The position numbers were made by a program, and so were the translations under genes. Below, one piece after another: positions 41,746 to 51,440 of a stretch of 64,000 nucleotides of DNA. The notes beneath the pieces were generated by a model. The model was not told the DNA's origin. It searched no databases and saw nothing but the letters and a program-made list of their open reading frames with translations. This DNA comes from Myxococcus virescens. Lineage in GTDB: Bacteria; Myxococcota; Myxococcia; Myxococcales; Myxococcaceae. Location: the NCBI RefSeq assembly GCF_900101905.1, contig NZ_FNAJ01000012.1, positions 1 through 64,000 on the forward strand, read 5' to 3'. Every line of letters begins with the position of its first letter. Positions within the stretch are counted from its first letter, which is position 1.

Positions 41746-44304
41746 GTGACGCTCGAAGCCGGCACTCACATCGGCAAGTACGTCGTCCGCCGCAAGCTCG
41801 CCGAGGGCGGCATGGCGGAAATCTACCTGTGCACGGCGCGCGGCGCGGAGGGCTTCGAGAAGGAAGTCGTCATCAAGCGGGTGCGCGCCTTCCTCGCCAG
41901 CGACCCGGAGTTCGTGGGGATGTTCATCGCCGAGGCCCGGCTGGCCTCGCGGCTGAACCACGCGAACGTGGTGCAGATATTCGACTTCGACAAGCATGAG
42001 GACACGTACTACCTGGCCATGGAGTACGTGCGCGGCTGCTCGTTGTGGGAGCTGCGCAAGCGCGGCAAGGAGTTGATGGAGCCGGTGCCGCCCATGCTGG
42101 TGGCGCACATCGGCGCGGAGGTTGCCCGGGGCCTGCACTATGCGCACCGCGTCCGCGTGAATGGCCAGCCGTTGGACCTGGTGCACCGGGACGTCACGCC
42201 GCACAACGTGCTGCTGTCCTTCGACGGCGCGGTGAAGCTGACGGACTTTGGCATCGCCAAGGCGGGCAACAAGCTGACGCAGCCGGGCGTGCTGAAGGGC
42301 AAGTTCGCGTACATGTCGCCCGAGCAGGCCCGGGGCGAGGCCGTGGATGCACGCACGGACATCTTCGCGTTGGGCGTGGTGCTGTGGGAGATGCTCACCG
42401 GAGGCCGCCTGTTCGACGGGGACTCCGAGGTGGCGGTGCTGCGCGCGGTGCAGCAGAGCACCATTCCGCCTCCGGCCCGGCTGAATCCGGACGTGCCCGC
42501 GGACCTGGATGCCGCCGTGGTGCGAGCTCTGGACAGAGACCCCGCGCTCCGCTTCCAGACGGCCGCGGAGTTCGAGCGCGCCCTGGCCCAGTGTGTGCTG
42601 ACGCATGCGAGGTCCTTGGACGACACGGACCTGAGCGCCTTCATGCGCCGCTTGTTCCCCACCAGCCTCACCCAGGCGATTCCCACCGTGCAGGAGCGCA
42701 CACACGTCGTGGAAGGGGAGCCGGCACCTGGGGCAGAGGCGTCGCCCGTGCCGCGCGAGCCCACCGCGGTGATGGTGTCTGCTGGCCGCAGCGGCCTGGC
42801 GTTGCCGACGTCTCCGGATGAAGACGTCAACGCGCCGACCTTCGTGTTGCCGCGTAGGGGCGAGGTGGCCGCGCTGGATGCGGCGCCACTGCCGCCCATG
42901 GCCACGCCGATGATGCCGCTGCCGGCGGTGGCGTCGTCGCCGGTGCCTCGCGGCGCTTCTTTCGAAGGCGCGCCTTCCACTCCGGGTCGGCAGAGCCGTC
43001 CGGAGGGCGTGGTCGCGGTGTCGGGGCCGCCCTCCGGCGGGGCCGAGGATGCTCGCGGTGCCGCCTCCAGCCAGGATGCACGGGCCGAGAAGACGCCGAG
43101 CAGGGGCTCCGGTGTCCCGGCGGTGTCCGGGAGCGCGCGGACCCCGAGTCGTCCGGAAGGAATCGCCGCCGTCGCGTCACCGTCAGGGCCCTCCGGGAGC
43201 CTGAAGCTGGCCAGCGCCTGGGACGATGAGGACGACGACGACGAAGGGACCCCGTCGACTACGGAGCCTGAGGCGCATCCCGGGATGTGGGCCGCCGTGC
43301 CTGGATCGTCCGAGGTGCCTGCGGCGGGTTCCCATGGGTCCGGCCCCGAGGGCCTTGCGGCGAGTGTCCGTGCGTCCGGCCCCGAGGGCCCTGCGGCGAG
43401 TGTCCGTGCGTCCGGCCCCGAGGGCCCTGCGGCGAGTGTCCGTGCGTCCGGCCCCGAGGGCCCTGCGGCGAATGTCCGTGCGTCCGGCCCCGAGGGCCTT
43501 GCGGCGAATGTCCGTGCGTCCGGCCCCGAGGGCCTTGCGGCGGGTGTCCGTGCGTCCGGACCCGAGGTGCCTGGGGCGGGTGCCCAGACGTCCGGATCCG
43601 GGGGGCTCGGGGCGAGTGCCCGTGCGTCCAGAGCCGATGTGCCTGCGGTGGGCGCTCATGCGTTCGGCCCCGAGCCTCTCGAGGCGGGTGCCCACGCGTC
43701 CGGTCCCGTGGCCTCGGTGGCCGTGCCGGCGGCGCGCCGTCCGTGGGCGCTGGGACTCGCCGTGGCATTGGGGCTCGCAGTCGTCGGAGGTGGCGTCGCT
43801 GTGATGCGGGGGACCGAAGCGGCTCCTCCGGTGGCGCCGGCAGAGCCCATGGTGGCCGCCCCCGCTGTTGATGAACCCGTGCCGGCCGCGCAGCCCGCGC
43901 CTACGGCGGTCGCTGGGAACGCCGAAGGCGGGGAGACAGGGCCCGCCGAAACCGCCGACACCGAATCCGAGGTGGACGGGCTGATGCGCGAGGAGGTGCT
44001 CGCCGCTGCCGCCACCCACCCGGCCTCCGACCCCGCGCCGAGTACGGCCGGCACCCACCAGGAGCCGGAGCGCGTGCGCGCGGCGCCGGCTAGCGGAACG
44101 CTCCAGGTCCAGGCCGCGCCCTATGCCACCGTGTTCATCAACGGCAAGCGCATGGGCGAAGTGACGGGGCGGGCGTCGTACCGGTTGCCCGTCGGCAACC
44201 ACAAGCTCGTTTTCCAGCACCCGTCCGGTGAGCGCCGCTACGACGTCACCGTCACCGCGGGCGGCACCGTCAGCCGCGAGTTCCGCGCCCCCAGGGGGCG
44301 CTGA
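41746..44304 (+). CDS. Membrane Ser/Thr protein kinase with a repetitive linker and PEGA-like tail
   Basis: The start is unclear: GTG 41746 (852 residues) or TTG 41734; neither has a strong ribosome site. The kinase domain has GGMAEIYL, catalytic Lys44 (VVIKRV), VHRDVTPHN and DFGIAKAGN, all intact. The linker is long and disordered and contains a 12-residue repeat ([12 protein letters not shown] and variants, about residues 520-651) encoded by a 36-bp DNA repeat. A membrane helix ([21 protein letters not shown]) is at about 666-686. A C-terminal PEGA-like domain ([23 protein letters not shown]) is at about 783-852. It follows the first kinase after 20 nt and is closely related to it in plan. 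The repeat may act as a spacer of variable length. Confidence 0.88.
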   Translation: MTLEAGTHIGKYVVRRKLAEGGMAEIYLCTARGAEGFEKEVVIKRVRAFLASDPEFVGMFIAEARLASRLNHANVVQIFDFDKHEDTYYLAMEYVRGCSLWELRKRGKELMEPVPPMLVAHIGAEVARGLHYAHRVRVNGQPLDLVHRDVTPHNVLLSFDGAVKLTDFGIAKAGNKLTQPGVLKGKFAYMSPEQARGEAVDARTDIFALGVVLWEMLTGGRLFDGDSEVAVLRAVQQSTIPPPARLNPDVPADLDAAVVRALDRDPALRFQTAAEFERALAQCVLTHARSLDDTDLSAFMRRLFPTSLTQAIPTVQERTHVVEGEPAPGAEASPVPREPTAVMVSAGRSGLALPTSPDEDVNAPTFVLPRRGEVAALDAAPLPPMATPMMPLPAVASSPVPRGASFEGAPSTPGRQSRPEGVVAVSGPPSGGAEDARGAASSQDARAEKTPSRGSGVPAVSGSARTPSRPEGIAAVASPSGPSGSLKLASAWDDEDDDDEGTPSTTEPEAHPGMWAAVPGSSEVPAAGSHGSGPEGLAASVRASGPEGPAASVRASGPEGPAASVRASGPEGPAANVRASGPEGLAANVRASGPEGLAAGVRASGPEVPGAGAQTSGSGGLGASARASRADVPAVGAHAFGPEPLEAGAHASGPVASVAVPAARRPWALGLAVALGLAVVGGGVAVMRGTEAAPPVAPAEPMVAAPAVDEPVPAAQPAPTAVAGNAEGGETGPAETADTESEVDGLMREEVLAAAATHPASDPAPSTAGTHQEPERVRAAPASGTLQVQAAPYATVFINGKRMGEVTGRASYRLPVGNHKLVFQHPSGERRYDVTVTAGGTVSREFRAPRGR
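43303..43698 (+). repeat. 36-bp tandem minisatellite (about 11 units) inside the second kinase
   Basis: The unit starts TCCGGCCCCGAGGGC and recurs every 36 bp from 43339, with a degenerate first unit at 43303. Units from 43375 and 43411 are identical; those at 43339, 43447, 43483 and 43519 differ by one or two bases; those from 43555 on diverge. The frame keeps a 12-residue repeat. Near-identity at DNA level indicates recent slippage or recombination and predicts length variation between strains. Gene conversion is an alternative. Confidence 0.9.
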
Positions 44305-44318
44305 ACCAGGCCGGCTCC

Positions 44319-44349
44319 CGGCGCGGCAGCCTCACCGGCAGCCGCGCCG
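44319..44349 (+). terminator. Hairpin downstream of the kinase pair
   Basis: CGGCGCGGC (44319-44327) pairs perfectly with GCCGCGCCG (44341-44349) across a 13-nt loop, 14 nt after the kinase stop codon. No T-run follows. It probably ends the two-kinase transcript. Confidence 0.5.
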
Positions 44350-44553
44350 CAACCTGAGCCCAGGTCCGAAGTCACCCGCCGTACCCGTGCTCGCTTCCGC
44401 TTGAGCACCCCCAACGTCCACTCCTGAACGCTGCTGCCTCGCACCCGGCGGGGCCGCCTTCGGGCTGTCACGCCTACCTCGTCCCACCTGCCGCTCCGCC
44501 TGTTCAAAGGCGCGCGATTCGTCCGTCGCCGCTTGCCTGCCTGGTGGTCTGCC

Positions 44554-44609
44554 TTGACACCCAACCGCCCGTTCTGGCACTCAGTGGCCCCCACTCAGTG
44601 GATTATATT
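44554..44609 (+). promoter_or_regulatory. Putative promoter/operator of the MerR-type gene
   Basis: The 56 bases before the MerR gene contain TTGACA (44554-44559), two copies of the hyphenated palindrome CACTCAGTGG (44578-44587 and 44592-44601, 14 bp apart) and TATATT (44604-44609). TATATT as a -10 would start RNA at about 44616-44621, which would make the message nearly leaderless from ATG 44621. The duplicated dyads overlapping the -35 area would suit an autoregulatory operator. Spacing to TTGACA is not standard, so the promoter reading is tentative. The rest of the 44305-44553 gap holds only the hairpin at 44319. Confidence 0.4.
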
Positions 44610-44611
44610 CA

Positions 44612-45136
44612 ATGGAATCCATGGACCTGCTGGCTCCTGAGGAGATTGCTCGGATCGAGCGTGAGAACGCGGGCGGCCTGCCCGCGAGCGCCATCCTGGA
44701 AATCTTTCGGCCGCGGGGCGTGCGCCTGTCGGAGGCGACGTTCCGGAAGTACGTGCAGGCCGGCTTGCTACCCAGGAGTCGCCGGGTGGGCCGGAAGGGG
44801 AAGCATCAGGGGAGCGTTGGGCTCTACCCGGTGGAGGCGGTGCGCCGCATCAATGTCATCAAGAAGATGATGGCGGAGGGGCACACCCTGGAGGACATCA
44901 AGCGGTCCTATGTCTTCCACAGCAACTACATCGACCAGTTGGAACGGGACCTTGCAGGCCTCCTGAACGGGTTCCAGGAGGAGCTGGGGGACCGCGCCTT
45001 TGGGGGGGAGCATCGGCGTACGCTTGAGGCACAGCTAGCAACCTTGCGGCAAAGAGCGCAGGATCTGGTCCGGGATGTCGCCCGGCTCGGTAGCGCCGTG
45101 ACCGCACGCGCAGACGAAACCATCCGTTCGCAATAG
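44612..45136 (+). CDS. MerR-family-like DNA-binding regulator
   Basis: The 174-residue protein starts at ATG 44612 (or ATG 44621). Residues about 20-95 hold a winged helix like MerR regulators: LPASAILEIFRPRGVRLSEATFRKYVQAGLLPRSRRVGRKGKHQGSVGLYPVEAVRRINVIKKMMAEGHTLEDIK. A dimerising coiled coil (about 110-165) follows (IDQLERDLAGLL, LEAQLATLRQRAQDLVRDVARL). It lacks cysteines, so it is not a metal sensor. It sits 42 nt upstream of a sigma-region-4-like gene and may be cotranscribed with it. Two dyad repeats before its start could be its own binding sites. Confidence 0.75.
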   Translation: MESMDLLAPEEIARIERENAGGLPASAILEIFRPRGVRLSEATFRKYVQAGLLPRSRRVGRKGKHQGSVGLYPVEAVRRINVIKKMMAEGHTLEDIKRSYVFHSNYIDQLERDLAGLLNGFQEELGDRAFGGEHRRTLEAQLATLRQRAQDLVRDVARLGSAVTARADETIRSQ

Positions 45137-45178
45137 AATACCCGGGAACCGGGTAGACTGGCCTCACGTGGAGGGGAC

Positions 45179-45670
<492 letters not shown>

Positions 45671-45717
45671 TGTTCGCGGGTGGTTTCCACCCGCCAACGG
45701 AGGGCCGACGTGTTGCG

Positions 45718-45746
45718 TTGACACCCCAGGGGGTGGTTGCTACTAC
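45718..45746 (+). promoter_or_regulatory. Sigma-70-type promoter of purH
   Basis: TTGACA (45718-45723) is a perfect -35 box. After exactly 17 bp comes TACTAC (45741-45746), matching TATAAT at four of six positions. Transcription should start near 45753, about 23 nt before the GTG start of purH. It probably drives the purH-TPR-purD-lptF-lptG-waaL run, since no later gap is long enough for a promoter. Confidence 0.7.
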
Positions 45747-45775
45747 CGCCGCTTCCCGCACACCGAGGCCCACAC

Positions 45776-47320
45776 GTGCTGGCTCTCCTGAGCGTTTCTG
45801 ATAAGCGAGGTCTGGTTCCCTTCGCCCAGGGGCTCGTCCGCCTGGGCTTCCGGTTGTTGTCCACCGGGGGCACGCTGGAGGCGCTCAAGGGCGCGGGGGT
45901 GCCCGTCAAGAAGGTGTCCGAGCACACGCAGAGCCCCGAGATTCTGGGTGGCCGCGTGAAGACGCTCCACCCCCGCATCCACGGCGGCATCCTGGGACGG
46001 CTGGAGCTGGAGGCCGACCGGGAGGAGATGAAGGCGCACGGCATCGAGCCCATCTCCCTGGTTGCGGTGAACCTGTATCCATTCCGGCAGACGGTGGCCT
46101 CGGGCGCCGCGGAGCCGGAGGTCATCGAGCAGATTGATATCGGCGGGCCCGCGATGGTGCGCGCCTCCGCGAAGAACTTCCGGCACGTCTCGGTGGTGGT
46201 GGACCCGGACGACTATCCGGCGGTGCTGGCGGAGCTGGAGCAGCAGAAGGCGGTGAGCGAGGACACGCGGCGCCGGCTGATGCGCAAGGCCTTCGCGCAC
46301 ACGGCGGCCTACGATGCCTCCATCTCCGCGTGGCTGTCCGCGCAGGCGGGCGAGCCATTCCCGGGGGAGCTGTCGCTGGCGTTCCAGAAGTCGCAGGACC
46401 TGCGCTACGGGGAGAACCCGCATCAGCGCGGCGCCTTCTACCGCGAGCACGCCGCGCCCCAGGAGCCGACGGTCGCCTTCGCCAAGGTGCTGCAGGGCAA
46501 GGAGCTGTCGTACAACAACATCCTGGACCTGGACGCGGCGCTGGGCCTGCTGCTGGAGTTCCCGGAGGCCCCCGCGGCCGTCATCATCAAGCACAACACG
46601 CCGTGCGGCGTGGCGGTGGATGCCGCCCTGGTGAAGGCCTACCGCACGGCCCGCGCGGTGGACGAGGTCTCCGCCTTCGGGGGCATCGTCGCGCTCAACC
46701 GCGAGGTGGACGCGGCCACGGCCCAGGCCATGGCGGAGACGTTCCTGGAGGCGGTCATCGCGCCGTCGTACTCCCCGGAGGCGTTGCAGGTGCTGGCGGC
46801 GAAGAAGAACCTGCGGCTCCTGGAGGCGGGCCCCGCGCTGGCCAGTCCCCAGGCCCGGCCGCGTGCCCAGTTGGACGCTCGCAGCGTGTCCGGTGGCATG
46901 CTGCTGATGGACCGGGACTCGGTGGAGCCGCCGCTGTCGTGGAAGGTGGTCTCCAAGCGGGCTCCCACGCCGGAGGAGGAGCGGGCCATGCGCTTCGCCT
47001 GGAAGGTGTGCAAACACGTCAAGAGCAACGCCATCGTCTTCGCCTCTGGTGACCAGCTCCTGGCGCAGGGCGGGGGGCAGACGAACCGGGTGGACTCGGT
47101 CCGCATCGCGATGCAGCGCGGCGGAGCGGCCCTCCGGGGCAGCGCGGTCGCCTCGGACGCCTTCTTCCCGTTCCGGGATGGGCTGGACGAGGCCGCCCGG
47201 GCGGGGGCCACCTGTGTCGTACAGCCCGGCGGTTCGGTCCGTGACGCGGAGTTGATTGCCGCCGCGGATGAACATGGGATGGCCATGGTGCTGACGGGAG
47301 TGCGACACTTCCGGCACTGA
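45776..47320 (+). CDS. purH: Bifunctional AICAR formyltransferase/IMP cyclohydrolase
   Basis: GTG 45776 gives 514 residues starting [20 protein letters not shown], the standard PurH N-terminus; an upstream in-frame start would add a non-conserved peptide and overlap the promoter. The N-terminal IMP cyclohydrolase part has SVSDKRG and TGGTLEAL. The AICAR transformylase part has [21 protein letters not shown] with the catalytic Lys-His pair, [10 protein letters not shown] and GQTNRVDSV. It catalyses the last two steps of de novo purine synthesis, AICAR to IMP. It is the first gene after the promoter, and the zinc-ribbon/TPR gene starts 3 nt after its stop, so it heads a mixed operon with purD two genes later. 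Confidence 0.97.
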   Translation: MLALLSVSDKRGLVPFAQGLVRLGFRLLSTGGTLEALKGAGVPVKKVSEHTQSPEILGGRVKTLHPRIHGGILGRLELEADREEMKAHGIEPISLVAVNLYPFRQTVASGAAEPEVIEQIDIGGPAMVRASAKNFRHVSVVVDPDDYPAVLAELEQQKAVSEDTRRRLMRKAFAHTAAYDASISAWLSAQAGEPFPGELSLAFQKSQDLRYGENPHQRGAFYREHAAPQEPTVAFAKVLQGKELSYNNILDLDAALGLLLEFPEAPAAVIIKHNTPCGVAVDAALVKAYRTARAVDEVSAFGGIVALNREVDAATAQAMAETFLEAVIAPSYSPEALQVLAAKKNLRLLEAGPALASPQARPRAQLDARSVSGGMLLMDRDSVEPPLSWKVVSKRAPTPEEERAMRFAWKVCKHVKSNAIVFASGDQLLAQGGGQTNRVDSVRIAMQRGGAALRGSAVASDAFFPFRDGLDEAARAGATCVVQPGGSVRDAELIAAADEHGMAMVLTGVRHFRH

Positions 47321-47323
47321 GCC

Positions 47324-50173
47324 ATGCGCATCGTCTGTCAGAAATGTGCGGCCGCCTACGCGATTGATGACAAGCTCATCACCGCCAAGGGCGTTCGCGC
47401 GCAGTGTCCTCGCTGCCGGAACCTGCAGTTGGTCCGGCGCGATCCCTCGGCCGTGCCCGCTGCTGGCGCGCCGGCTCCGGCATCACAGCCCGCGGCGCCC
47501 GTCACGCTGACGCCCGTCTCCGGCGCCGCGCCCGCGGCGAATCCCGCGGACGACCTCTTCGGCGACTTCGGTGCGCCGCCGCCCGCCGCGCCCGCGCCTG
47601 GCGCTGCTCCGGCTCCCAAGCCCGCCCGGGGAGAGGGCCGCTCGGGCTCGGACCTGTTCGGCGACTTCGGGGCGATGCCCCCGCATGCTCCCGCGTCCGC
47701 GCCGCCCGTGGACCCCTTCGCGAGCGTGGGGACGCCGGCTTCGGGAGGCAGTGGGGCCGGTGCGGAGGACCCGCTGCTCGACTTCCTGGGACCGCCGCCC
47801 TCCGCGCCGCAGGGGCTGGAGTCCCAGCCTTCGCGCCCGGCGAAGCCCGCCGCTGCGAAGCCCGCGACCTCCGGCTGCCGCGTCTGCCAGAAGCCGCTGA
47901 CGGATTCCTTCGACCAGGCGCTCGGCATCTGTGATGACTGCCGCCAGCCTGGTTCCGCCCAGGCGCCGGCCGCCGCGAGCCGTCCGGCCGCTCCGGCGGG
48001 GAACTCGGACTTCCTGCCTCCCATGGCGGACCTGGGCGGGGGCTCGGCATCGGCGGCGCAAGCCTCGGAGCCAGCGCCCGGTGCCGAGTCCCGCAGTGGC
48101 GCGCGCGTGCCCATCAGCACCGACATCATTCCGGACATGGGGCCGGAGCCTCGCAGTGGCCTCCGCGGCTCCTCGCCGCAGCTGGGAGCGGAGCCTCGCA
48201 GCGGCTCGCGCTCCGCGCCGGTGCTCGTCACGGATGGGCGCTCCCGTGGAGGCAAGGGCGGACTGGTGGCGGGCCTCGTGGGGCTCGTCGTCGTGGGCGG
48301 AGGCGTGGGCGGTTATTTCCTGTACCAACAGCAGCAGCAGGCGTCGCGCCTCCAGGCCGGTCCTCCGCCCGTGGCCGCCATCCCGGAAGCGGTGCAGGCG
48401 GTGCTGCCTCGCTGGAAGTTGAAGTACCTGGAGATTCCGGGCACCAGCGCGGAACGGCTCGCGCAGGGGCAGCAGCAGCTCGCCCGTGACGAGCGCTTTG
48501 CGTACGCGGAGGCGGAGGAGTCCTTCCAGCAGGCGCTGGTGTTGGATCCGACCAGCGACGCCGCCATCGCGGGCTACGTCCAGGCGCTGGCGCTGGGACG
48601 CGGCGCGCGCATGGACGACGCGACGTTCCAGGAGGCCCGGGCGCTGCTGTCGGCGGCGGAGTCGCGGTCCGGCCGCACGGCGCCGTTGCTGCTGGCGCAC
48701 GCGAACCTCTTGCTGGCCCGCTCCGGTCAGCCCGAGCAGGCACGCCCGCTCGCGGAGGAGTTGCTGGCCCGCGCGGAGCTCCCCGACGCGCAGAAGGCCG
48801 AAGCGCACCTGGTGCTGGGCCGCACGTGGCTGTCGTCGTCCCGCGAGCTGGCTCGCAGCCACTTCGACTCCGCGCAGAAGCTGTCGCCGGACATCAAGCG
48901 GCTGCACTACTACCGCGCGCTCGCGCATGTGTCGGGCGGTGAGTACTCCGCCGCGCTGGACACGCTGCGCAAGCGGCTGGAGACGAGCCCGAAGGACTGG
49001 GAGAGCCTGGCGCTCACCGCCCGCATCTACCAGGAGGTGGGTGAGCCCGCGGAGGCGCGCAAGTTGTACGAGGCCCGGGTGAAGGCGGAGCCCGGCGAAC
49101 TGCGCGCGCTGTTGCCGCTGGCGATGCTGCGCTACCAGGCGGAAGGCAACGCCGCGGGCGCGGTGCGGGACTTGCGCGCGCTGATGAAGAGCCGGGCGCG
49201 CTACGACGGGCCCGAGGTGGCCGAGGTGCTGGTGCACCTGGCGGCCGCGGAGCGCACCGCGGGCAGTCAGGACGCGGCGGTGAAGTCGGCGGAAGAGGCC
49301 CTGCAGCTCGTGAAGGGACTGCCGGAGGCGCACCTCCAGCTCTTCCTGGTGGCCCTGGGCCGCCGCGATGCGGAGATGGCACGGACCCATCTGCCGGGCT
49401 TCCGCGGGCAACTGGAGGACGGCGCGCTGGAGAAGGTGCTCGAAGGCCGGCTGCTGCTCCTGGAGAAGAAGCCGCTGGAGGCGCTGGAGGCATTCCAGGC
49501 GGCGGTGAAGCTGGACGCGCGGCGGCTGGACGCGCAGCTGCTGGCGGGCGTCGCCGCGGCGAGCGCGAAGCGACGCGACGATGCCTTCCGCGCGCTGCAC
49601 CAGGCGCTGCAATCGGATCCGCTCCGGCTGGAGCCGCGGCCCGCGACGTCCGCCTACTGGCTGCGCCCGCGCGAGACGGTGGAGGGCGTGGAGGGGGCCA
49701 TCCTCGCGCTGTCCGAGGGACCGGAGGATCCGTCCCCACTGTTGTACGAGGGCCTGCTGCGTTTCCACCAGCACCAGTTCGACGCGGCCGAGCGTCACCT
49801 GCGCAGTGTGTTGGAGGTGGACGCGAACAACGCGGGGGCCCTGGCCTACCGCTCGCTCATCGCGCTACAGCGAGGTGCTATTGCGGACGCCCGGCGCCTG
49901 GGCGAACGCTCCGCGGCGGCGGGGCGGCAGATGCCGGTGTCGCATCTGGCGCACGGCCTGGCGTTGGCGGAGGCCCGGCAGGTGGAGCCGGCCAAGCGCG
50001 CGCTGCGGGACGCGCTGGCCCTGGCGCCCACGCTGCTATCGGCGCAGGCGCGACTGGCGCAGTTGGAGTCGGCCCGGGGCAAGGACGTGGCGCGAGACAC
50101 CCTGGTGAAGGTGGTGGGGTTGGATCCGGCATACCTCCCCGCGAAGCGGATGCTCTACCTGTTGGAACGGTGA
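47324..50173 (+). CDS. Zinc-ribbon, single-pass membrane TPR protein
   Basis: The 949-residue protein has an MJ0042-type zinc ribbon at 1-35 (CQKC at 5-8, CPRC at 28-31). A long Pro/Ala linker with repeated LFGDFGA motifs follows, then a second CxxC pair (GCRVCQKPL...GICDDC, about 184-206). One membrane helix is at about 310-330 (GLVAGLVGLVVVGGGVGGYFLY). About 600 residues of TPR repeats (for example ALDTLRKRLETSPKDWESLALTARIYQEVGEPAEARKLYE) form the C-terminal part. The order of cytoplasmic zinc finger, membrane helix and periplasmic TPR is a common myxobacterial envelope scaffold. It lies between purH and purD in the same run and is probably cotranscribed, perhaps coupling with LPS transport (inference). 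Confidence 0.85.
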   Translation: MRIVCQKCAAAYAIDDKLITAKGVRAQCPRCRNLQLVRRDPSAVPAAGAPAPASQPAAPVTLTPVSGAAPAANPADDLFGDFGAPPPAAPAPGAAPAPKPARGEGRSGSDLFGDFGAMPPHAPASAPPVDPFASVGTPASGGSGAGAEDPLLDFLGPPPSAPQGLESQPSRPAKPAAAKPATSGCRVCQKPLTDSFDQALGICDDCRQPGSAQAPAAASRPAAPAGNSDFLPPMADLGGGSASAAQASEPAPGAESRSGARVPISTDIIPDMGPEPRSGLRGSSPQLGAEPRSGSRSAPVLVTDGRSRGGKGGLVAGLVGLVVVGGGVGGYFLYQQQQQASRLQAGPPPVAAIPEAVQAVLPRWKLKYLEIPGTSAERLAQGQQQLARDERFAYAEAEESFQQALVLDPTSDAAIAGYVQALALGRGARMDDATFQEARALLSAAESRSGRTAPLLLAHANLLLARSGQPEQARPLAEELLARAELPDAQKAEAHLVLGRTWLSSSRELARSHFDSAQKLSPDIKRLHYYRALAHVSGGEYSAALDTLRKRLETSPKDWESLALTARIYQEVGEPAEARKLYEARVKAEPGELRALLPLAMLRYQAEGNAAGAVRDLRALMKSRARYDGPEVAEVLVHLAAAERTAGSQDAAVKSAEEALQLVKGLPEAHLQLFLVALGRRDAEMARTHLPGFRGQLEDGALEKVLEGRLLLLEKKPLEALEAFQAAVKLDARRLDAQLLAGVAAASAKRRDDAFRALHQALQSDPLRLEPRPATSAYWLRPRETVEGVEGAILALSEGPEDPSPLLYEGLLRFHQHQFDAAERHLRSVLEVDANNAGALAYRSLIALQRGAIADARRLGERSAAAGRQMPVSHLAHGLALAEARQVEPAKRALRDALALAPTLLSAQARLAQLESARGKDVARDTLVKVVGLDPAYLPAKRMLYLLER

Positions 50174-50180
50174 GGTGGAT

Positions 50181-51440
50181 GTGAAGGTCCTGCTGCTCGG
50201 TTCCGGTGGCCGTGAGCACGCGCTCGCGTGGAAGCTGTCGCAGAGCCCCTTGTTGACCCAGCTCTTGTGCGGTCCGGGCAATCCGGGCACGGCGAAGCTG
50301 GGCACCAACGTGGCCCTGCGCGCGGAGGCTCCGGAGGAAGTCGCCGCGTTCGCGAAGCGCGAGGCGGTGGACCTGGTGGTGGTGGGGCCAGAGGCGCCGC
50401 TGGTCGCGGGGGTCGCTGACGCGCTGGCCGACGCGGGCATCGCCTGCTTCGGGCCCGTGGCGGCGGGCGCGCGCATCGAAGGGTCCAAGGCCTTCGCGAA
50501 GGAAATCATGGCCGAGGCCGGTGTGCCCACCGCCGCCTTCCAGACCTTCACCGACATGGCGGCGGCGGAAGCCTACGCGGTGGCGCAGGGCCGCATCGTC
50601 GTCAAGGCGGATGGCCTGGCGGCGGGCAAGGGCGTCATCGTCGCCCACGACGTGGAGGCCGCGCGCGCGGCGGTGCGCGCCGTGGGGGCCATGGGCGTGG
50701 CGGGCCAGACGATGGTCCTGGAGGAGCTGCTGGAGGGAGAAGAGGTGTCCGCGATGGCGCTGTGTGACGGCGAGCGCTACGCCATGCTTCCCTTGTCCCA
50801 GGACCACAAGCGCGTGGGCGAAGGTGACACCGGGCCGAACACCGGTGGCATGGGCGCGTACAGCCCCGCGCCTTTCCTGTCCGCCGCGCAGCTCGCCGAG
50901 GTGGGCGAGCGCGTGGTCGCCCCGACGCTGGCCGTGTTGCGCCGGCGCGGAATTCCCTTCCGGGGCGTGCTGTATGCGGGGCTGATGCTCACGCGCGGCG
51001 GCCCGAAGGTGCTGGAGTTCAACGCGCGCTTCGGTGACCCGGAGACGCAGGTGTTGATGATGCAACTGGGGGAGGACCTGCTGCCGTTGCTGGACGCGTG
51101 TGCCCGAGGCGCGCTCGCGCCGCGGACGCTGGTGTCCGCGCCTGGTGCCTCGGTGGGCGTGGTGCTGGCGGCGCGGGGCTATCCGGACGCGCCGGAGAAG
51201 GGCCAGCGGATTGAAGGGCTGGACGCGGTGCCACCCGACGCCACGGTGTTCCTGGCGGGCACGGAGGCGCGCGACGGCGGCATTGTGACGGCCGGAGGCC
51301 GGGTGCTGACGGTGTGCGCGCGGGGCGAGGACCTGGCGCAGGCGCGTGAGCGGGCCTACGCGGCGGTGGCGGCCGTGCGCTTCGAGGGCATGCACTTCCG
51401 CCGGGACATCGGCGCGCGAGGGATGAAGGCCGCCCCGTGA
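50181..51440 (+). CDS. purD: Phosphoribosylamine-glycine ligase
   Basis: GTG 50181 gives 419 residues starting MKVLLLGSGGREHALAWKL and lies 5 nt after GAGG (50172-50175); GTG 50175 in the same frame is the alternative. The ATP-grasp fold has VVKADGLAAGKGVIVA (ATP-binding Lys), GPNTGGMGAYSP and LEFNARFGDPETQ (Mg-binding Glu/Asn). It makes glycinamide ribonucleotide, the second step of purine synthesis. It starts just after the TPR gene, and its stop overlaps the lptF start (GTGA), so purine and LPS-export genes are translationally linked here. Confidence 0.96.
   Translation: MKVLLLGSGGREHALAWKLSQSPLLTQLLCGPGNPGTAKLGTNVALRAEAPEEVAAFAKREAVDLVVVGPEAPLVAGVADALADAGIACFGPVAAGARIEGSKAFAKEIMAEAGVPTAAFQTFTDMAAAEAYAVAQGRIVVKADGLAAGKGVIVAHDVEAARAAVRAVGAMGVAGQTMVLEELLEGEEVSAMALCDGERYAMLPLSQDHKRVGEGDTGPNTGGMGAYSPAPFLSAAQLAEVGERVVAPTLAVLRRRGIPFRGVLYAGLMLTRGGPKVLEFNARFGDPETQVLMMQLGEDLLPLLDACARGALAPRTLVSAPGASVGVVLAARGYPDAPEKGQRIEGLDAVPPDATVFLAGTEARDGGIVTAGGRVLTVCARGEDLAQARERAYAAVAAVRFEGMHFRRDIGARGMKAAP

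Noticed and set aside
43303..43698. CRISPR-like array
   Set aside because: Units are contiguous 36-bp tandem copies without spacers and lie in frame inside a kinase gene.
43183..44220. Antisense 345-residue frame across the minisatellite
   Set aside because: Repeat DNA of 36 bp keeps every frame open; composition is Gly/Arg-rich with no support for coding.
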